A stretch of DNA of 64,000 bases from Agathobacter sp. (GCA_017409825.1 JAFQRZ010000024.1:124001-188000); one strand, 5' to 3'; shown: positions 27,337 through 36,715, counted from the stretch's first letter. Notes: generated by a model not told the origin, from the letters alone. Numbers and translations: made by a program.

Positions 27337-27915
27337 ATGGCATTATTTTATTTAATCCGACATGGCGAACCAGATTATGATGCGGTTGCAAAGCTTGGTT
27401 TTTATGGTTTTGGAAGAAGTTTTGCACCTTTAACGGAACAGGGGATAAAACAAATTGAAGAAACTGCAAAAGATATACGATTGCAAGAGGCGGAATTGAT
27501 TATTTGTTCTCCATATACTAGGGCGTTACAAAGTGCGGCGATAATTGCAAAAGAGATTGGAAAAGAAATTGTTGTAGAACCAGAGCTACATGAATGGATG
27601 ATTGATAAGACGAATTCTATTAGAGACTCTGAAGATGTTGCTAGACTAGGAAAAGAGTTCCAAGATTACAAAGGGGAATATCCAGAAGGAAAAGAAATGA
27701 AATGGGAAACACTAGAGTCTATGCGAACTCGAATGAAACGTGTTGCAGATAAATATGCAGACTATAATAAGGTGATTATTGTAGGGCATGGAATGGCTTT
27801 CCGTACTTTAAAGTATTTTGAAAATATTAGACCAGGTGAAGTCGTGGAATGTGTCTATGAAAGAGGACAGGCAGATTGCGAATACGCATTTAGTAAAGGG
27901 ATAAAATTTAAGTAA
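27337..27915 (+). CDS. Histidine phosphatase family protein
   Basis: 192 aa. It has the catalytic RHG at residues 8-10 (LIRHGEPDYD), the second arginine in CSPYTRALQSA and the second histidine in VIIVGHGMAFRTL. A phosphoglycerate-mutase-like phosphatase with unknown substrate. It is probably an acquired single-gene unit in the island. Confidence 0.9.
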   Translation: MALFYLIRHGEPDYDAVAKLGFYGFGRSFAPLTEQGIKQIEETAKDIRLQEAELIICSPYTRALQSAAIIAKEIGKEIVVEPELHEWMIDKTNSIRDSEDVARLGKEFQDYKGEYPEGKEMKWETLESMRTRMKRVADKYADYNKVIIVGHGMAFRTLKYFENIRPGEVVECVYERGQADCEYAFSKGIKFK

Positions 27916-27928
27916 TAGTAGGTAAAAT

Positions 27929-28399
27929 ATGAAAATTAGATTTATAGAAACCGCAGAAGAAAAAGAAACCATTTCTCGTACAATATTAACCCAACTTCCA
28001 GAATGGTTTGGGCTTCCAGAGAGCACGAACGAATACATTCATAACAGTAAAACTATGCCATTTTGGACGTGTTTTGATGAGAATAAGCCAATTGGATTTG
28101 TGGCGTTAAAGGAGACAAGCGAAGTTACCGCAGAAATATATGTGATGGGTGTTTTAAAGGAATATCATAGAATGGGGATTGGACGACTTTTGTATGAAGC
28201 TTTTGAGCAGTACGCAAAAGAACAAGGATATGAGTTTGTTCAGGTGAAGACTGTGAAAAAGGGACATTACAAAGAGTATGATATTACAAATGCCTTTTAT
28301 GAGAAATTGGGATTTAAGGAATTGGAATGTTTTCCTACACTATGGGATGAATGGAATCCATGTCAGATATATGTGAAGTATATAGGAGATAATGTTTAG
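27929..28399 (+). CDS. GNAT family N-acetyltransferase (island copy 5)
   Basis: 156 aa. It has AEIYVMGVLKEYHRMGIGRL with the acetyl-CoA loop and NAFYEKLGFKELE near the C-terminus. The stop codon TAG lies directly before the ATG of the broken HD gene. The substrate is unknown. Confidence 0.9.
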   Translation: MKIRFIETAEEKETISRTILTQLPEWFGLPESTNEYIHNSKTMPFWTCFDENKPIGFVALKETSEVTAEIYVMGVLKEYHRMGIGRLLYEAFEQYAKEQGYEFVQVKTVKKGHYKEYDITNAFYEKLGFKELECFPTLWDEWNPCQIYVKYIGDNV

Positions 28400-28846
28400 A
28401 TGAATAAAGAAACATTTGCTATGATTGAAAATTATATGATTTCCTGCATGAATGATAGTGCACATGATAAAGAACATATTTATCGTGTGTTATATAATGC
28501 TTTAAGAATTGCAAAGACAGAAGAAAATATTAACTATGATATATTAATTTCAGCATGTTTGTTACATGATATATCGAAAATCAAATCCACCTCAAAGTAT
28601 AGAAGCAAAGATTTTGTTTGATGCGGACAAATTAGATGCGGCAGGTGCAATGGGAATTGCAAGGACATTGATTTATATAAGTATAAATTAGAAAAAATTT
28701 ATACGAATTTTTATACAGAAGAAGGAATGAAGATGGCATTAGAACGGCAAAAATCTGCGATTGATTTTTACGATAGTTTATTTGGTGAAGTAAGAACAAC
28801 TTATGAAGCAGGACAAGAGGAATTAGAGGAATTGTTAAAAATATGA
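28400..28846 (+). pseudogene. Broken HD-domain phosphohydrolase
   Basis: The first frame (28400-28621) gives an HD-domain start, DKEHIYRVLYNALRIAK and the metal motif [10 protein letters not shown], then runs off family sequence. From about 28590 another frame continues [20 protein letters not shown] and [11 protein letters not shown], and from about 28680 a third frame gives [16 protein letters not shown] to a TGA at 28844-28846. All three pieces belong to one HD hydrolase of the YpgQ/YedJ type. The middle of the domain, with the usual second half of the HD core, is missing. So there was an internal deletion and at least one more frame change. Confidence 0.85.
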
Positions 28847-29394
28847 TAGATATAAATATAGAAACGCAAAGGCTTCTAATTAGAAATTTCAAACGAGATG
28901 ACGCAAAAGCTTTATATGAAATATTAGGCGATGATGTTGTCATGAAATATTCTGAAAAAGCTTATAGTTTTGAAAAGACAGTAGAATTTTTGAATGACTT
29001 TTGTATCAAGAAAAATGGCGCATTGGCTGTAATACACAAAGAAAGTTTAAAAGTGATTGGATATGTTTTATTCCATGAAACAGATGAGAAAGTATACGAA
29101 ATTGGTTGGTTTTTCAATAAAAATTGTTGGGGAAAAGGGTATGCGTTTGAATCTTGTAAAGCACTGGTGGATTATGCGTTTGAGAGTTTAAATGTACACA
29201 AGATTTTTGCAGAAACAATTGATGCTGTAAAATCAATTAATCTGATGAAAAAACTTGGAATGAAATTAGAAGGTGTTCAAAGAAGTCAAACGAGAGATAA
29301 TTCAGGTAATTGGGTCGATTTGTATTTATATGGCATTTTAAAAGAAGATTTTGGAGAATACAAACTAGTAAGTAGCAGAAAGAGGAAATTATGA
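28843..29394 (+). CDS. GNAT family N-acetyltransferase, RimJ/RimL-like (island copy 6)
   Basis: 183 aa. It begins MIDINIETQRLLIRNFKRDD and has YEIGWFFNKNCWGKGYAFE and SINLMKKLGMKLEGVQRS. The ATG overlaps the last stop of the HD remnant (ATGA), and its own TGA overlaps the recG ATG, so recG is now translationally coupled to an island gene. Confidence 0.9.
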   Translation: MIDINIETQRLLIRNFKRDDAKALYEILGDDVVMKYSEKAYSFEKTVEFLNDFCIKKNGALAVIHKESLKVIGYVLFHETDEKVYEIGWFFNKNCWGKGYAFESCKALVDYAFESLNVHKIFAETIDAVKSINLMKKLGMKLEGVQRSQTRDNSGNWVDLYLYGILKEDFGEYKLVSSRKRKL

Positions 29395-31454
29395 ACCTTG
29401 CATCATCCATCAAAAATATAAAAGGTGTCGGCGATAAAACTGCCCAGACCTTTGAAAAATTGAATATTTTTACAGTCGAAGATGTACTGTTTCATTTTCC
29501 TAGAAACTATTTTCGATATCCAGAAGCGATTACGGTTGAAGAAATAACGACCTTGCAGGAGACCAGCATGGCGATTCGTGCAGTGGTAAAGAAAGGCCCT
29601 GCGAGCCGCAATGGTCGTAATATGAACATTACGACACTTACGATTGGAGAAGTGCCAAAGAAGCTGGAATTGGTGTGGTTTCGTTCGCCTTATATCAAGA
29701 ATCAGATTCAGCCAGGAAAAGAGTATGTTTTCTTTGGGAAAATGGTTGTAAAAAATAAGCGTTGGGTGATGGAGCAGCCTACAATTTATGTTCCAGAGAA
29801 GTATGCAGATATTGCTGGAATGCTTCAGCCTGTCTATGCGTTGACGGCTGGAGTAACCAATAACTTACTGATTAAAACGGTAAAAACAGTACTTAGTGAG
29901 TTTGATTTAATTGCGGATTATTTGCCGATAGAAGTTCGTAAACGATATGGTTTATGTGAATATAATTATGCCTTAAAGCAAATTCATTTTCCAGATACGA
30001 TGGAAAGCTTGATTGAGGCGAGACGGTGCCTGGTTTTTCATGAATTTTTTATCTTTATTATGGGAATCCAGTATCAGAAGGAAAAGAAAACGAAAGATCC
30101 AAATGGTTTTTCTTTTGTAAAGGATTCCTTTGTGGAGGACTGCATTAAGCAGTTGCCGTATCCTTTGACCAATGCACAGAAAAAGGCGTTGGGAGAGATT
30201 CAAAATGACATGGATAGTCCATTTGTAATGCAGCGACTGGTGCAGGGGGATGTCGGTTCTGGTAAGACAATTGTTGCATTCCTTGCGATGGCTCGATGTG
30301 CACACAGTGGCTATCAGTCTGCGATTATGGCACCGACGGAGGTGCTTGCAAGACAGCATTATGAGACGTATACAAAGCTTTGTCAGGATTTTGGACTGGA
30401 TTTCCCTGTGGTGCTTTTGACAGGTGCTATGAAAGCGAAAGAGAAGCGAGAGGCTTATACAAAGCTGGAAGCTTGTCCGAATGCTTTGGTGGTCGGAACA
30501 CATGCTTTAATTCAGGAAAAGGCGGTATATTCGAATTTGGCTTTGGTTATCACTGACGAACAGCATCGTTTTGGGGTAAAACAACGTGACGTATTTATGG
30601 AAAAAGGAAAGATGCCGCATGTTTTAGTTATGAGTGCGACTCCGATTCCACGTACACTTGCAATTATTATCTATGGAGATATGGATATTTCCGTTATCGA
30701 TGAGGTGCCAGCGAAGCGCTTGCCTATCAAAAACTGTGTGGTGGATATCGGTTATAGACCGAAAGCGTATGATTTTATCATAAATCAGGTGAATGAAGGG
30801 CATCAAGCGTATGTCATTTGTCCATTGGTTGAAGATACCGAAAATATGGAAGGAAAAAATGCAACGGATTATTCCAAGAAATTAGCAGAAATTTTACCGC
30901 CTTATATACAGGTTGGGCTTTTGCATGGTAAAATGAAAAATGATAAGAAAAACGAAGTCATGGAAGCCTTTGCAAGAAATGAAATTCAGGTGCTCGTTTC
31001 AACCACGGTTGTTGAAGTAGGGGTAAATGTGCCAAATGCGACAGTTATGATGATTGAAAACGCAGATAGATTTGGACTAGCACAGTTGCACCAGCTACGT
31101 GGCCGTGTTGGACGTGGTGATGCACAGTCGTATTGTATAATGATTAATACGTCGAATTCGAAAAATGCCAAAAAAAGATTGGAAATATTGAATAAATCGA
31201 ATGATGGTTTCTTTATTGCAAGCGAAGATTTAAAGCTGCGCGGACCAGGGGATTTCTTTGGCATTCGTCAGAGCGGCGATTTGGCATTTGATATTGGTGA
31301 TATTTATCAGGATGCTACAGAATTACAGGATGCAGCGGAGAGCGTGAAAGCGATTTTGGAGGCAGATCCTGAGCTTGAAAAAGAAGAACATGGTGCATTA
31401 GGACGTGAAATGCAGCGATTTGTGGATGAACAAATGCGAAATATGACGTTATAA
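29391..31454 (+). CDS. recG: ATP-dependent DNA helicase RecG
   Basis: 687 aa, normal length. It has an N-terminal helix-hairpin-helix/wedge region (IKGVGDKTAQTFEKLNIFT), Walker A QGDVGSGKTIVAFLA, motif II VITDEQHRFG, motif III MSATPIPRTL, and motif VI LHQLRGRVGRG. It remodels stalled forks and Holliday junctions. Its start overlaps the upstream GNAT gene by four bases (ATGA). Confidence 0.97.
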   Translation: MNLASSIKNIKGVGDKTAQTFEKLNIFTVEDVLFHFPRNYFRYPEAITVEEITTLQETSMAIRAVVKKGPASRNGRNMNITTLTIGEVPKKLELVWFRSPYIKNQIQPGKEYVFFGKMVVKNKRWVMEQPTIYVPEKYADIAGMLQPVYALTAGVTNNLLIKTVKTVLSEFDLIADYLPIEVRKRYGLCEYNYALKQIHFPDTMESLIEARRCLVFHEFFIFIMGIQYQKEKKTKDPNGFSFVKDSFVEDCIKQLPYPLTNAQKKALGEIQNDMDSPFVMQRLVQGDVGSGKTIVAFLAMARCAHSGYQSAIMAPTEVLARQHYETYTKLCQDFGLDFPVVLLTGAMKAKEKREAYTKLEACPNALVVGTHALIQEKAVYSNLALVITDEQHRFGVKQRDVFMEKGKMPHVLVMSATPIPRTLAIIIYGDMDISVIDEVPAKRLPIKNCVVDIGYRPKAYDFIINQVNEGHQAYVICPLVEDTENMEGKNATDYSKKLAEILPPYIQVGLLHGKMKNDKKNEVMEAFARNEIQVLVSTTVVEVGVNVPNATVMMIENADRFGLAQLHQLRGRVGRGDAQSYCIMINTSNSKNAKKRLEILNKSNDGFFIASEDLKLRGPGDFFGIRQSGDLAFDIGDIYQDATELQDAAESVKAILEADPELEKEEHGALGREMQRFVDEQMRNMTL

Positions 31455-31468
31455 GAGAGGGAATGAAG

Positions 31469-32938
31469 ATGTTGAAAAAAGGAATGGTAAAGAAACTTAC
31501 ATGGTTTTTGTGCATGGTGTTGTTGGTATCTTTGTTGGCTTCTTGTGGTACAAAAGAAAATCCAAAAGAAGAGAATAAGAATCCGATAACGAGTGAAAAG
31601 GAAAATATTGGTATCGTTGATACTGAAACAGAGAATGAAAATTCACAAGGAGAAGCTTCAGAGATAGAATCTGAGAAACCAAGTGAATCGCAGAAACCAA
31701 GCGAGTCGCAAAAACCAAGTGAATCTGAGAAACCAAGTGAATCGCAAAAACCAAGTGAATCTGAGAAACCAAGTGAATCGCAGAAACCAAGTGAATCGCA
31801 GAAACCAAGTGAATCGCAGAAACCTAGCGAGTCGCAGAACCCAAGTGAATCGCAAAAGCCAAGTGATACAGAGGCGGACGTTCCTTCTACTCCAACGAAG
31901 CCGGAAGCAACGATTCCTTCGACTGCACCAGGCTGGAGTGCAGTTCCTAGTTTTAAAGGCTCCACATTGACAGAAGAGCAGATGGCAGCAAAAATAGTAG
32001 AATGTATTATTAGTTCTTCCATGAATGATTTTCAAAAGGCATTGGAAATTCATGACTGGTTAATTTTTAACGTGGATTATGACCAGACATATTCGAATTA
32101 CCATGCTAAGAATGCATTTGTAGATAGAAGCTGCGTATGTCAGGGCTATGCAGAAGCATTTGAACTTATGGCAGAGGCTGCAGGCCTGAAAGCAACCTTC
32201 GTTTCTGGTGTCGCAACGAATAGCGAAGGACGAACAGAAAGTCATGCATGGAATCAGGTGAAAGTGAGTGGAAAATGGTACAATGTTGATGTAACCTGGG
32301 ATGACCCTACGCATGCAGGAAAGAATCCAAGTGATCACACTGGAAATCGATATGATTATTTCTTGGTATCGAAGGCACAGCTGGAAAAAGACCATAGACC
32401 AGATAGCTATAATGAAGGTGAAAAATCTTGTTCTACAAATTATGACAGAGTAAGTGTTTTAAAAGCGGCTGCGAGTACTGGTAGATATGGAGATGTTGCA
32501 GTTGTAACAAATGTAAGCGAAGCGAATGCTGGAATAAAGAAATACATGGATCAGAATAAAAACACGATGCATTTGTGGGTTTATGATGCTTCTTTAACGA
32601 TTGCAAACTCTTCGGCATACGTGCAAAATTTAGTAGCACAGGTACAGTATCCAATAAGTTTAAGTACATTTTATCCATCCGATAATGGTATTATCAAGTG
32701 CCCGATTGGAATTACACCTTCATCGGAATGGGATGCGATTCCAGTGGCTCATAATGCAGAAGAATTTTTGACGGAACTAAATAAAAAAGGGGATGCTGGA
32801 ATAAAGAGTTTTACATTAAGATATGAATCTACCAATGGTCAGCCTGTTTTACCTCAACCAGATAAGTATGGATATAGTGTGTCGTATTCTATGTATAACA
32901 ATGGTAATTCATGGTTAATTAATGTAACGATACAATAA
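31469..32938 (+). CDS. Transglutaminase-like surface lipoprotein with PSESQK repeats
   Basis: 489 aa from ATG 31469 (ATG 31463 also possible). A signal peptide ends in the lipobox LLASC. A short linker leads to 11 tandem hexapeptides of the type KPSESQ, a wall-spanning low-complexity stalk. Then comes a transglutaminase-like domain with the catalytic Cys in RSCVCQGYAEAFELMAEAAG, His in ESHAWNQVKV and Asp in NVDVTWDDP. A C-terminal region of unknown fold follows. Possibly a surface protease or cross-linking enzyme. Confidence 0.88.
   Translation: MLKKGMVKKLTWFLCMVLLVSLLASCGTKENPKEENKNPITSEKENIGIVDTETENENSQGEASEIESEKPSESQKPSESQKPSESEKPSESQKPSESEKPSESQKPSESQKPSESQKPSESQNPSESQKPSDTEADVPSTPTKPEATIPSTAPGWSAVPSFKGSTLTEEQMAAKIVECIISSSMNDFQKALEIHDWLIFNVDYDQTYSNYHAKNAFVDRSCVCQGYAEAFELMAEAAGLKATFVSGVATNSEGRTESHAWNQVKVSGKWYNVDVTWDDPTHAGKNPSDHTGNRYDYFLVSKAQLEKDHRPDSYNEGEKSCSTNYDRVSVLKAAASTGRYGDVAVVTNVSEANAGIKKYMDQNKNTMHLWVYDASLTIANSSAYVQNLVAQVQYPISLSTFYPSDNGIIKCPIGITPSSEWDAIPVAHNAEEFLTELNKKGDAGIKSFTLRYESTNGQPVLPQPDKYGYSVSYSMYNNGNSWLINVTIQ
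31676..31873 (+). repeat. 18-bp tandem repeat, 11 units, coding for KPSESQ
   Basis: Eleven in-frame 18-bp units of the type AAACCAAGTGAATCGCAG, with small changes (Q to E in two units, K to N in one, and the last unit degenerate as KPSDTE). Being a multiple of three, unit gain or loss would change stalk length without a frameshift. Confidence 0.92.
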
Positions 32939-32954
32939 TTAAAACAAGATTTAA

Positions 32955-32992
32955 AAAGGAGATAAATGTTTTGCATTTATCTCCTTTGGTGT
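32955..32992. terminator. Bidirectional terminator between convergent genes
   Basis: A 14-bp perfect stem (32955-32968 with 32974-32987) has a 5-nt loop. The plus side is followed by GGTGTTTTAT. On the minus strand the stem is followed by TTAAATC. It separates the transglutaminase-like gene from the minus-strand membrane gene. Confidence 0.8.
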
Positions 32993-32993
32993 T

Positions 32994-33863
32994 TTATAAT
33001 TTTATTTTATTTATTTTAAAATGCAAGGATGTGTTTTTGATTACTTGGGCAATTCCTTGGTAGCTAGAAAGTAGAGTCATTAATAAAACAGAACCTAAAT
33101 CAAGCCAATAATCACCAGTCATATCACTCATGATCCAACAAATGTGATTTGAAAGTGCAACAAGTAAAAACATCAAAACGATACAACTGATTGCACCACG
33201 TAGGTCGAATGTTTTTCCAAATTTCTCATAGCCTTTCATACATAATTTGCCAATAAGGAAACCAACAGCTCCTTTAATTATTCCCTGTTCATACATCACA
33301 AAGTAAAAGAGACAGCCAATAATTCCTCCGCCTAAGGCACCTAACATACCTTTCCAGTAGTTGCTTTTTTCACTAAGTACTTCGGCTTTTCTTTTATCTA
33401 CAGCGGCTAAGTAGTCAGGAACACATTCATCACAAAGGATAAAATCTCTAGCATCTAGTTCAAGGCAAGTCATATTTCCGTCGTATTTCTTCCCACAATA
33501 ACGACAGCAGCCATAATAATTAGCTGTTATTAAAGCGTCAATAAAAGTATCAATAGTACGATTGATGGTTTCTGTTTTTTGGTTTGCCCATAAAGGAGGT
33601 TTGATTGTAATAGAAACACTATAAGGAGTTGTTGTTACTAACAAAATATCTGAGTTTTTAAGTCGTTCTTGCTGTAAATGTTGAGTCAAAGCCTGATTAT
33701 CTTCATCATAATCAGAAGTAGTATTAAATGTAATCGTAAATTCATCTTCGTTATTATCATGTGCAATAATAATTGGAAAACCTCGATATATCCCGATTGC
33801 ATTTTCTTTTGAGGCCTTTAAATTTCCATCTAATAGTGTTTTTCTAAGAGTTGGTATTACCAT
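32994..33863 (-). CDS. Membrane protein with zinc-ribbon and multi-helix C-terminus
   Basis: 289 aa, family not recognised. The N-terminal 120 residues look soluble. A four-cysteine zinc site follows (CRYCGKKY, then FILCDEC, about 135-160). The C-terminal half has about four membrane helices (MLGALGGGIIGCLFYFVMY and others). It sits in its own transcription unit facing the transglutaminase-like gene, upstream of nothing obviously related. No function is inferred. Confidence 0.75.
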   Translation of the reverse strand: MVIPTLRKTLLDGNLKASKENAIGIYRGFPIIIAHDNNEDEFTITFNTTSDYDEDNQALTQHLQQERLKNSDILLVTTTPYSVSITIKPPLWANQKTETINRTIDTFIDALITANYYGCCRYCGKKYDGNMTCLELDARDFILCDECVPDYLAAVDKRKAEVLSEKSNYWKGMLGALGGGIIGCLFYFVMYEQGIIKGAVGFLIGKLCMKGYEKFGKTFDLRGAISCIVLMFLLVALSNHICWIMSDMTGDYWLDLGSVLLMTLLSSYQGIAQVIKNTSLHFKINKIKL

Positions 33864-33913
33864 GTGTTTTATCCCCCGTATATTATAAATTTAATGCCTT
33901 TAAAATTATAGCA

Positions 33914-35659
33914 TTATTCATTTAACAATTCAATTTCCGTAATATCTGGTTCAATCACTAGTGAATAATTGGTATAATACACGACAAATCCAGGTGCAGC
34001 ACCAGAAGGTTTTTTCAAATTCTTTTTCTGTAAATAATCAATTTCGATTTTTTCGTTGTCACGGCCTTTGGAGTAGTAGCCTGCTAATCGTCCAGCTTCT
34101 TCAAAGACTTTATCTGGTAATTCTTCATTATTCGCTTTTACGATAACATGAGAACCAGGCATACCCTTGGCGTGGAACCACCAATCATTTCCGGTTGCAA
34201 CCTTAAAGGAAAGCTCATCATTCTGATAATTATTTTTCCCTACAAAGATATCATATCCCTCAGAAGAACGATAGTGGAATGGTTTGCTCTTGGATTTTTC
34301 TTTCTTTGCAGAACGATTTTTCTTGATAAAACCGTATTCCATTAATTCTTCTTTGATTTGAATTAAATCATCTGCAGAAACCGCGATATCTAATGCATTC
34401 TGTATAGATTCTAGATGTACAATTTGAGCATGTGTTTCTTCAATTAATCCTTCCAATGCTTCACTGGTACGTTTCAATTTACCATATTTCTCGAAATACT
34501 TCTTAGAATTATCCAAAGCAGAAAGGTCGGCATCCAATGGGATTTTAATCATAGCATTATTATCATAATAATTTTCTACTTCTGCAAATTTTGCACCAGG
34601 TGCAATCCCATAGCCATACGCCTGCAACAATTCACCGTAGAGTTTATATTTTTCTTTCTTTTCTGCATCTTTTTGCTGTTTTAACTGTAAATCGTATTTT
34701 TTTACATTTCGTTCCAAAGCAGTTGCAACGATTTTTCGTAAGTCTACCGATTTTTGACGGATGCGAGAGTAAACATTCTTCTCTGCATAGTAATTTTCCA
34801 AAACTTCCGAAATCGTATTAAATGGAGTCGATTCATAATGTGTATACATCGTCAGTGGAACAGAAGCATAATCAATCGGTTCTTTTCCGTTACGTACGAT
34901 ATTTGGAGAATATTTATGTTCCTGGATATCTTCCATGAACCAGATAAAATGATTTGCCAAATGCAAAAGCTGTGCTTCATATAAGGCAGAAACTGGCATA
35001 TCTCCATCTAAACCTGCACGATAAGTAATTTCATTGGCAATCAAAGGGCTGATACCGGTAAAGGTGGTATAAATCGCCTTTGAAATAGGCATTGGCTTAT
35101 CGACAATATTAGAAACAAAATTTTCTTTAGAAGTTAAAAGAGGATTTAATTTATCGCTTTGCGTGGCAGGGATAAAATATTCTCTGCCAGGTAAAACTTC
35201 ACGAACAGAACTGGTTGCACTGGAGATTCGTTTGATACTGTCGATGATTGTGCCGTCTTCGTTGCAGAAAATGATATTAGAATGCTTTCCCATAAGTTCT
35301 ACAACCAAGGTCTTTTTGCAATAATCGCCCATTTCGTTCAAATGTTCAATTTCGAAATGGATGATTCGCTCTAATCCTGGTTGATATACACGTAGAATCT
35401 TACTATTTGCGATATGTTTGCGAAGAACCATACAAAAGGTAGGCGCCTGTAGGGGACTTGGTTTATTTTCCTGTGTCAAATACACAAATGGAAGAGAGGC
35501 ACTAGCAGAAATTGCAAGACGATGGTTGCAGTTTGGTCCTTTGCAGGTAAAAAGCAGCTCGTCAGTTTCTGGTTGCGCAATCTTAGAAATGCGTGCATTC
35601 ATCAGTATGTTATTTAATTCATATACAAGGTTTGAAATTACAATTCCGTCTAAAGCCAT
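33914..35659 (-). CDS. rqcH: Rqc2 homologue RqcH (NFACT ribosome quality-control factor)
   Basis: 581 aa. The N-terminal NFACT-N domain starts MALDGIVISNLVYEL, a coiled-coil middle follows (about 290-430), then the NFACT-R/DUF814 domain with WWFHAKGMPGSHVIVK. RqcH binds stalled 50S-peptidyl-tRNA and adds alanine tails. Older annotations call it fibronectin-binding protein. The frame extends 48 codons upstream, but AGGAGGCTT directly before position 35659 fixes the start. Divergent to yicC. Confidence 0.95.
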   Translation of the reverse strand: MALDGIVISNLVYELNNILMNARISKIAQPETDELLFTCKGPNCNHRLAISASASLPFVYLTQENKPSPLQAPTFCMVLRKHIANSKILRVYQPGLERIIHFEIEHLNEMGDYCKKTLVVELMGKHSNIIFCNEDGTIIDSIKRISSATSSVREVLPGREYFIPATQSDKLNPLLTSKENFVSNIVDKPMPISKAIYTTFTGISPLIANEITYRAGLDGDMPVSALYEAQLLHLANHFIWFMEDIQEHKYSPNIVRNGKEPIDYASVPLTMYTHYESTPFNTISEVLENYYAEKNVYSRIRQKSVDLRKIVATALERNVKKYDLQLKQQKDAEKKEKYKLYGELLQAYGYGIAPGAKFAEVENYYDNNAMIKIPLDADLSALDNSKKYFEKYGKLKRTSEALEGLIEETHAQIVHLESIQNALDIAVSADDLIQIKEELMEYGFIKKNRSAKKEKSKSKPFHYRSSEGYDIFVGKNNYQNDELSFKVATGNDWWFHAKGMPGSHVIVKANNEELPDKVFEEAGRLAGYYSKGRDNEKIEIDYLQKKNLKKPSGAAPGFVVYYTNYSLVIEPDITEIELLNE

Positions 35660-35687
35660 GATAAGCCTCCTAAAAAATATCATAAAT

Positions 35688-35717
35688 ATTATATACGAAA
35701 TGCATAAAAATCCGCAA
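35688..35717 (-). promoter_or_regulatory. Sigma-A-type promoter of rqcH
   Basis: On the minus strand, TTGCGG (35712-35717) and TATAAT (35688-35693) are 18 bp apart, about 30 bp upstream of the rqcH start codon. Confidence 0.65.
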
Positions 35718-35723
35718 GAACAT

Positions 35724-35752
35724 TTGACGAAACTGCTTTTATTTATTATAAT
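35724..35752 (+). promoter_or_regulatory. Sigma-A-type promoter of the yicC-gmk-rpoZ operon
   Basis: TTGACG (35724-35729) and a consensus TATAAT (35747-35752) are 17 bp apart. The -35 box lies only 6 bp from the -35 of the divergent rqcH promoter, so the two polymerases would compete for overlapping sites. Confidence 0.85.
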
Positions 35753-35826
35753 ATCAATATCTATGCATACAGAGTTTATGTACGAGATATGCATGGTATT
35801 CATTATAACTGAAAAGAGGAAATATC

Positions 35827-36705
35827 ATGATTAAAAGTATGACTGGTTTCGGTCGTTGTGAAATTGCGAATGAAAAACGCAAATTTACCATCGAGATGAA
35901 ATCTGTAAACCACAGATATTTTGATGTAAATATCAAAATGCCTAAGAAACTGAACTTTTTTGAAAGTTCGATTCGTAATCTTTTGAAGGAGTATATCGAA
36001 CGTGGTAAAGTAGATGTGTATATCACCTACGAAGATTACAGCGAAGACAATTTCGCACTGAAATACAATGCCACTTTGGCTGGTGAGTATTTGAAACACC
36101 TAAGAGATATGGCGGAACAGTTTGGATTAGATGATGACATTCGCGTAAGTACATTGTCACGTTATCCAGAAGTGCTTACCATGGAAGAACAGGGTATCGA
36201 TGAAAAAGAGCTTTGGGCAGACTTAGAAGCTGCACTTCGCGGCGCTTGTGCTCAGTTTGTAGAAAGCCGTATCCGTGAAGGAGAGAACCTTAAGAATGAC
36301 CTTTGCGATAAACTCGACAATATGCTGGGCTATGTAGACTTTATCGAAGCGAAATATCCAGTGATTATGAGTGACTATCGTACTCGTTTAGAGGATAAGG
36401 TAAAAGAGCTTCTTGGTGACAGACAGATTGATGAAGGGCGTATTGCGACAGAAATCGTTATTTATTCTGATAAGATTTGTGTGGATGAAGAAACTGTTAG
36501 ACTTCGCAGCCACATTCAGTCGGTAAAAGATACCTTAAATCAGGGTGGAAGCTGCGGACGTAAGCTTGACTTTATCGCTCAGGAAATGAATCGTGAAGCA
36601 AATACGATTTTATCAAAGGCGAACAATCTGGAAATCTCAGATACTGGTATCAATTTGAAAACAGATATTGAGAAGGTTAGAGAACAGATTCAGAACATTG
36701 AATAG
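35827..36705 (+). CDS. yicC: YicC/YloC family endoribonuclease
   Basis: 292 aa. It has the N-terminal MIKSMTGFGR and the C-terminal GGSCGRKLDFIAQEMNREAN and TILSKAN that define the family. YicC/YloC proteins are metal-dependent endoribonucleases acting on structured RNA. The SD AGAGGAAA precedes the ATG. It is first in a conserved order with gmk and rpoZ. Confidence 0.94.
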   Translation: MIKSMTGFGRCEIANEKRKFTIEMKSVNHRYFDVNIKMPKKLNFFESSIRNLLKEYIERGKVDVYITYEDYSEDNFALKYNATLAGEYLKHLRDMAEQFGLDDDIRVSTLSRYPEVLTMEEQGIDEKELWADLEAALRGACAQFVESRIREGENLKNDLCDKLDNMLGYVDFIEAKYPVIMSDYRTRLEDKVKELLGDRQIDEGRIATEIVIYSDKICVDEETVRLRSHIQSVKDTLNQGGSCGRKLDFIAQEMNREANTILSKANNLEISDTGINLKTDIEKVREQIQNIE

Positions 36706-36715
36706 GAAAATGACT

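Noticed and set aside
21871-29394. Integron or gene-cassette array with attC sites
   Set aside because: The single-gene, same-strand layout suggested it, but the gaps between genes are mostly under 20 bp, there is no repeated attC-like hairpin between genes, and there is no integron integrase in the window.
31683-31970. A 95-aa open frame in a second plus frame, and long open frames on the minus strand, over the PSESQK repeat
   Set aside because: The 18-bp repeat keeps all frames free of stops. The repetitive products (NQVNRKNQ, FLRFTWFLRF types) have no start site or homology and the lipoprotein frame is clearly the real one.
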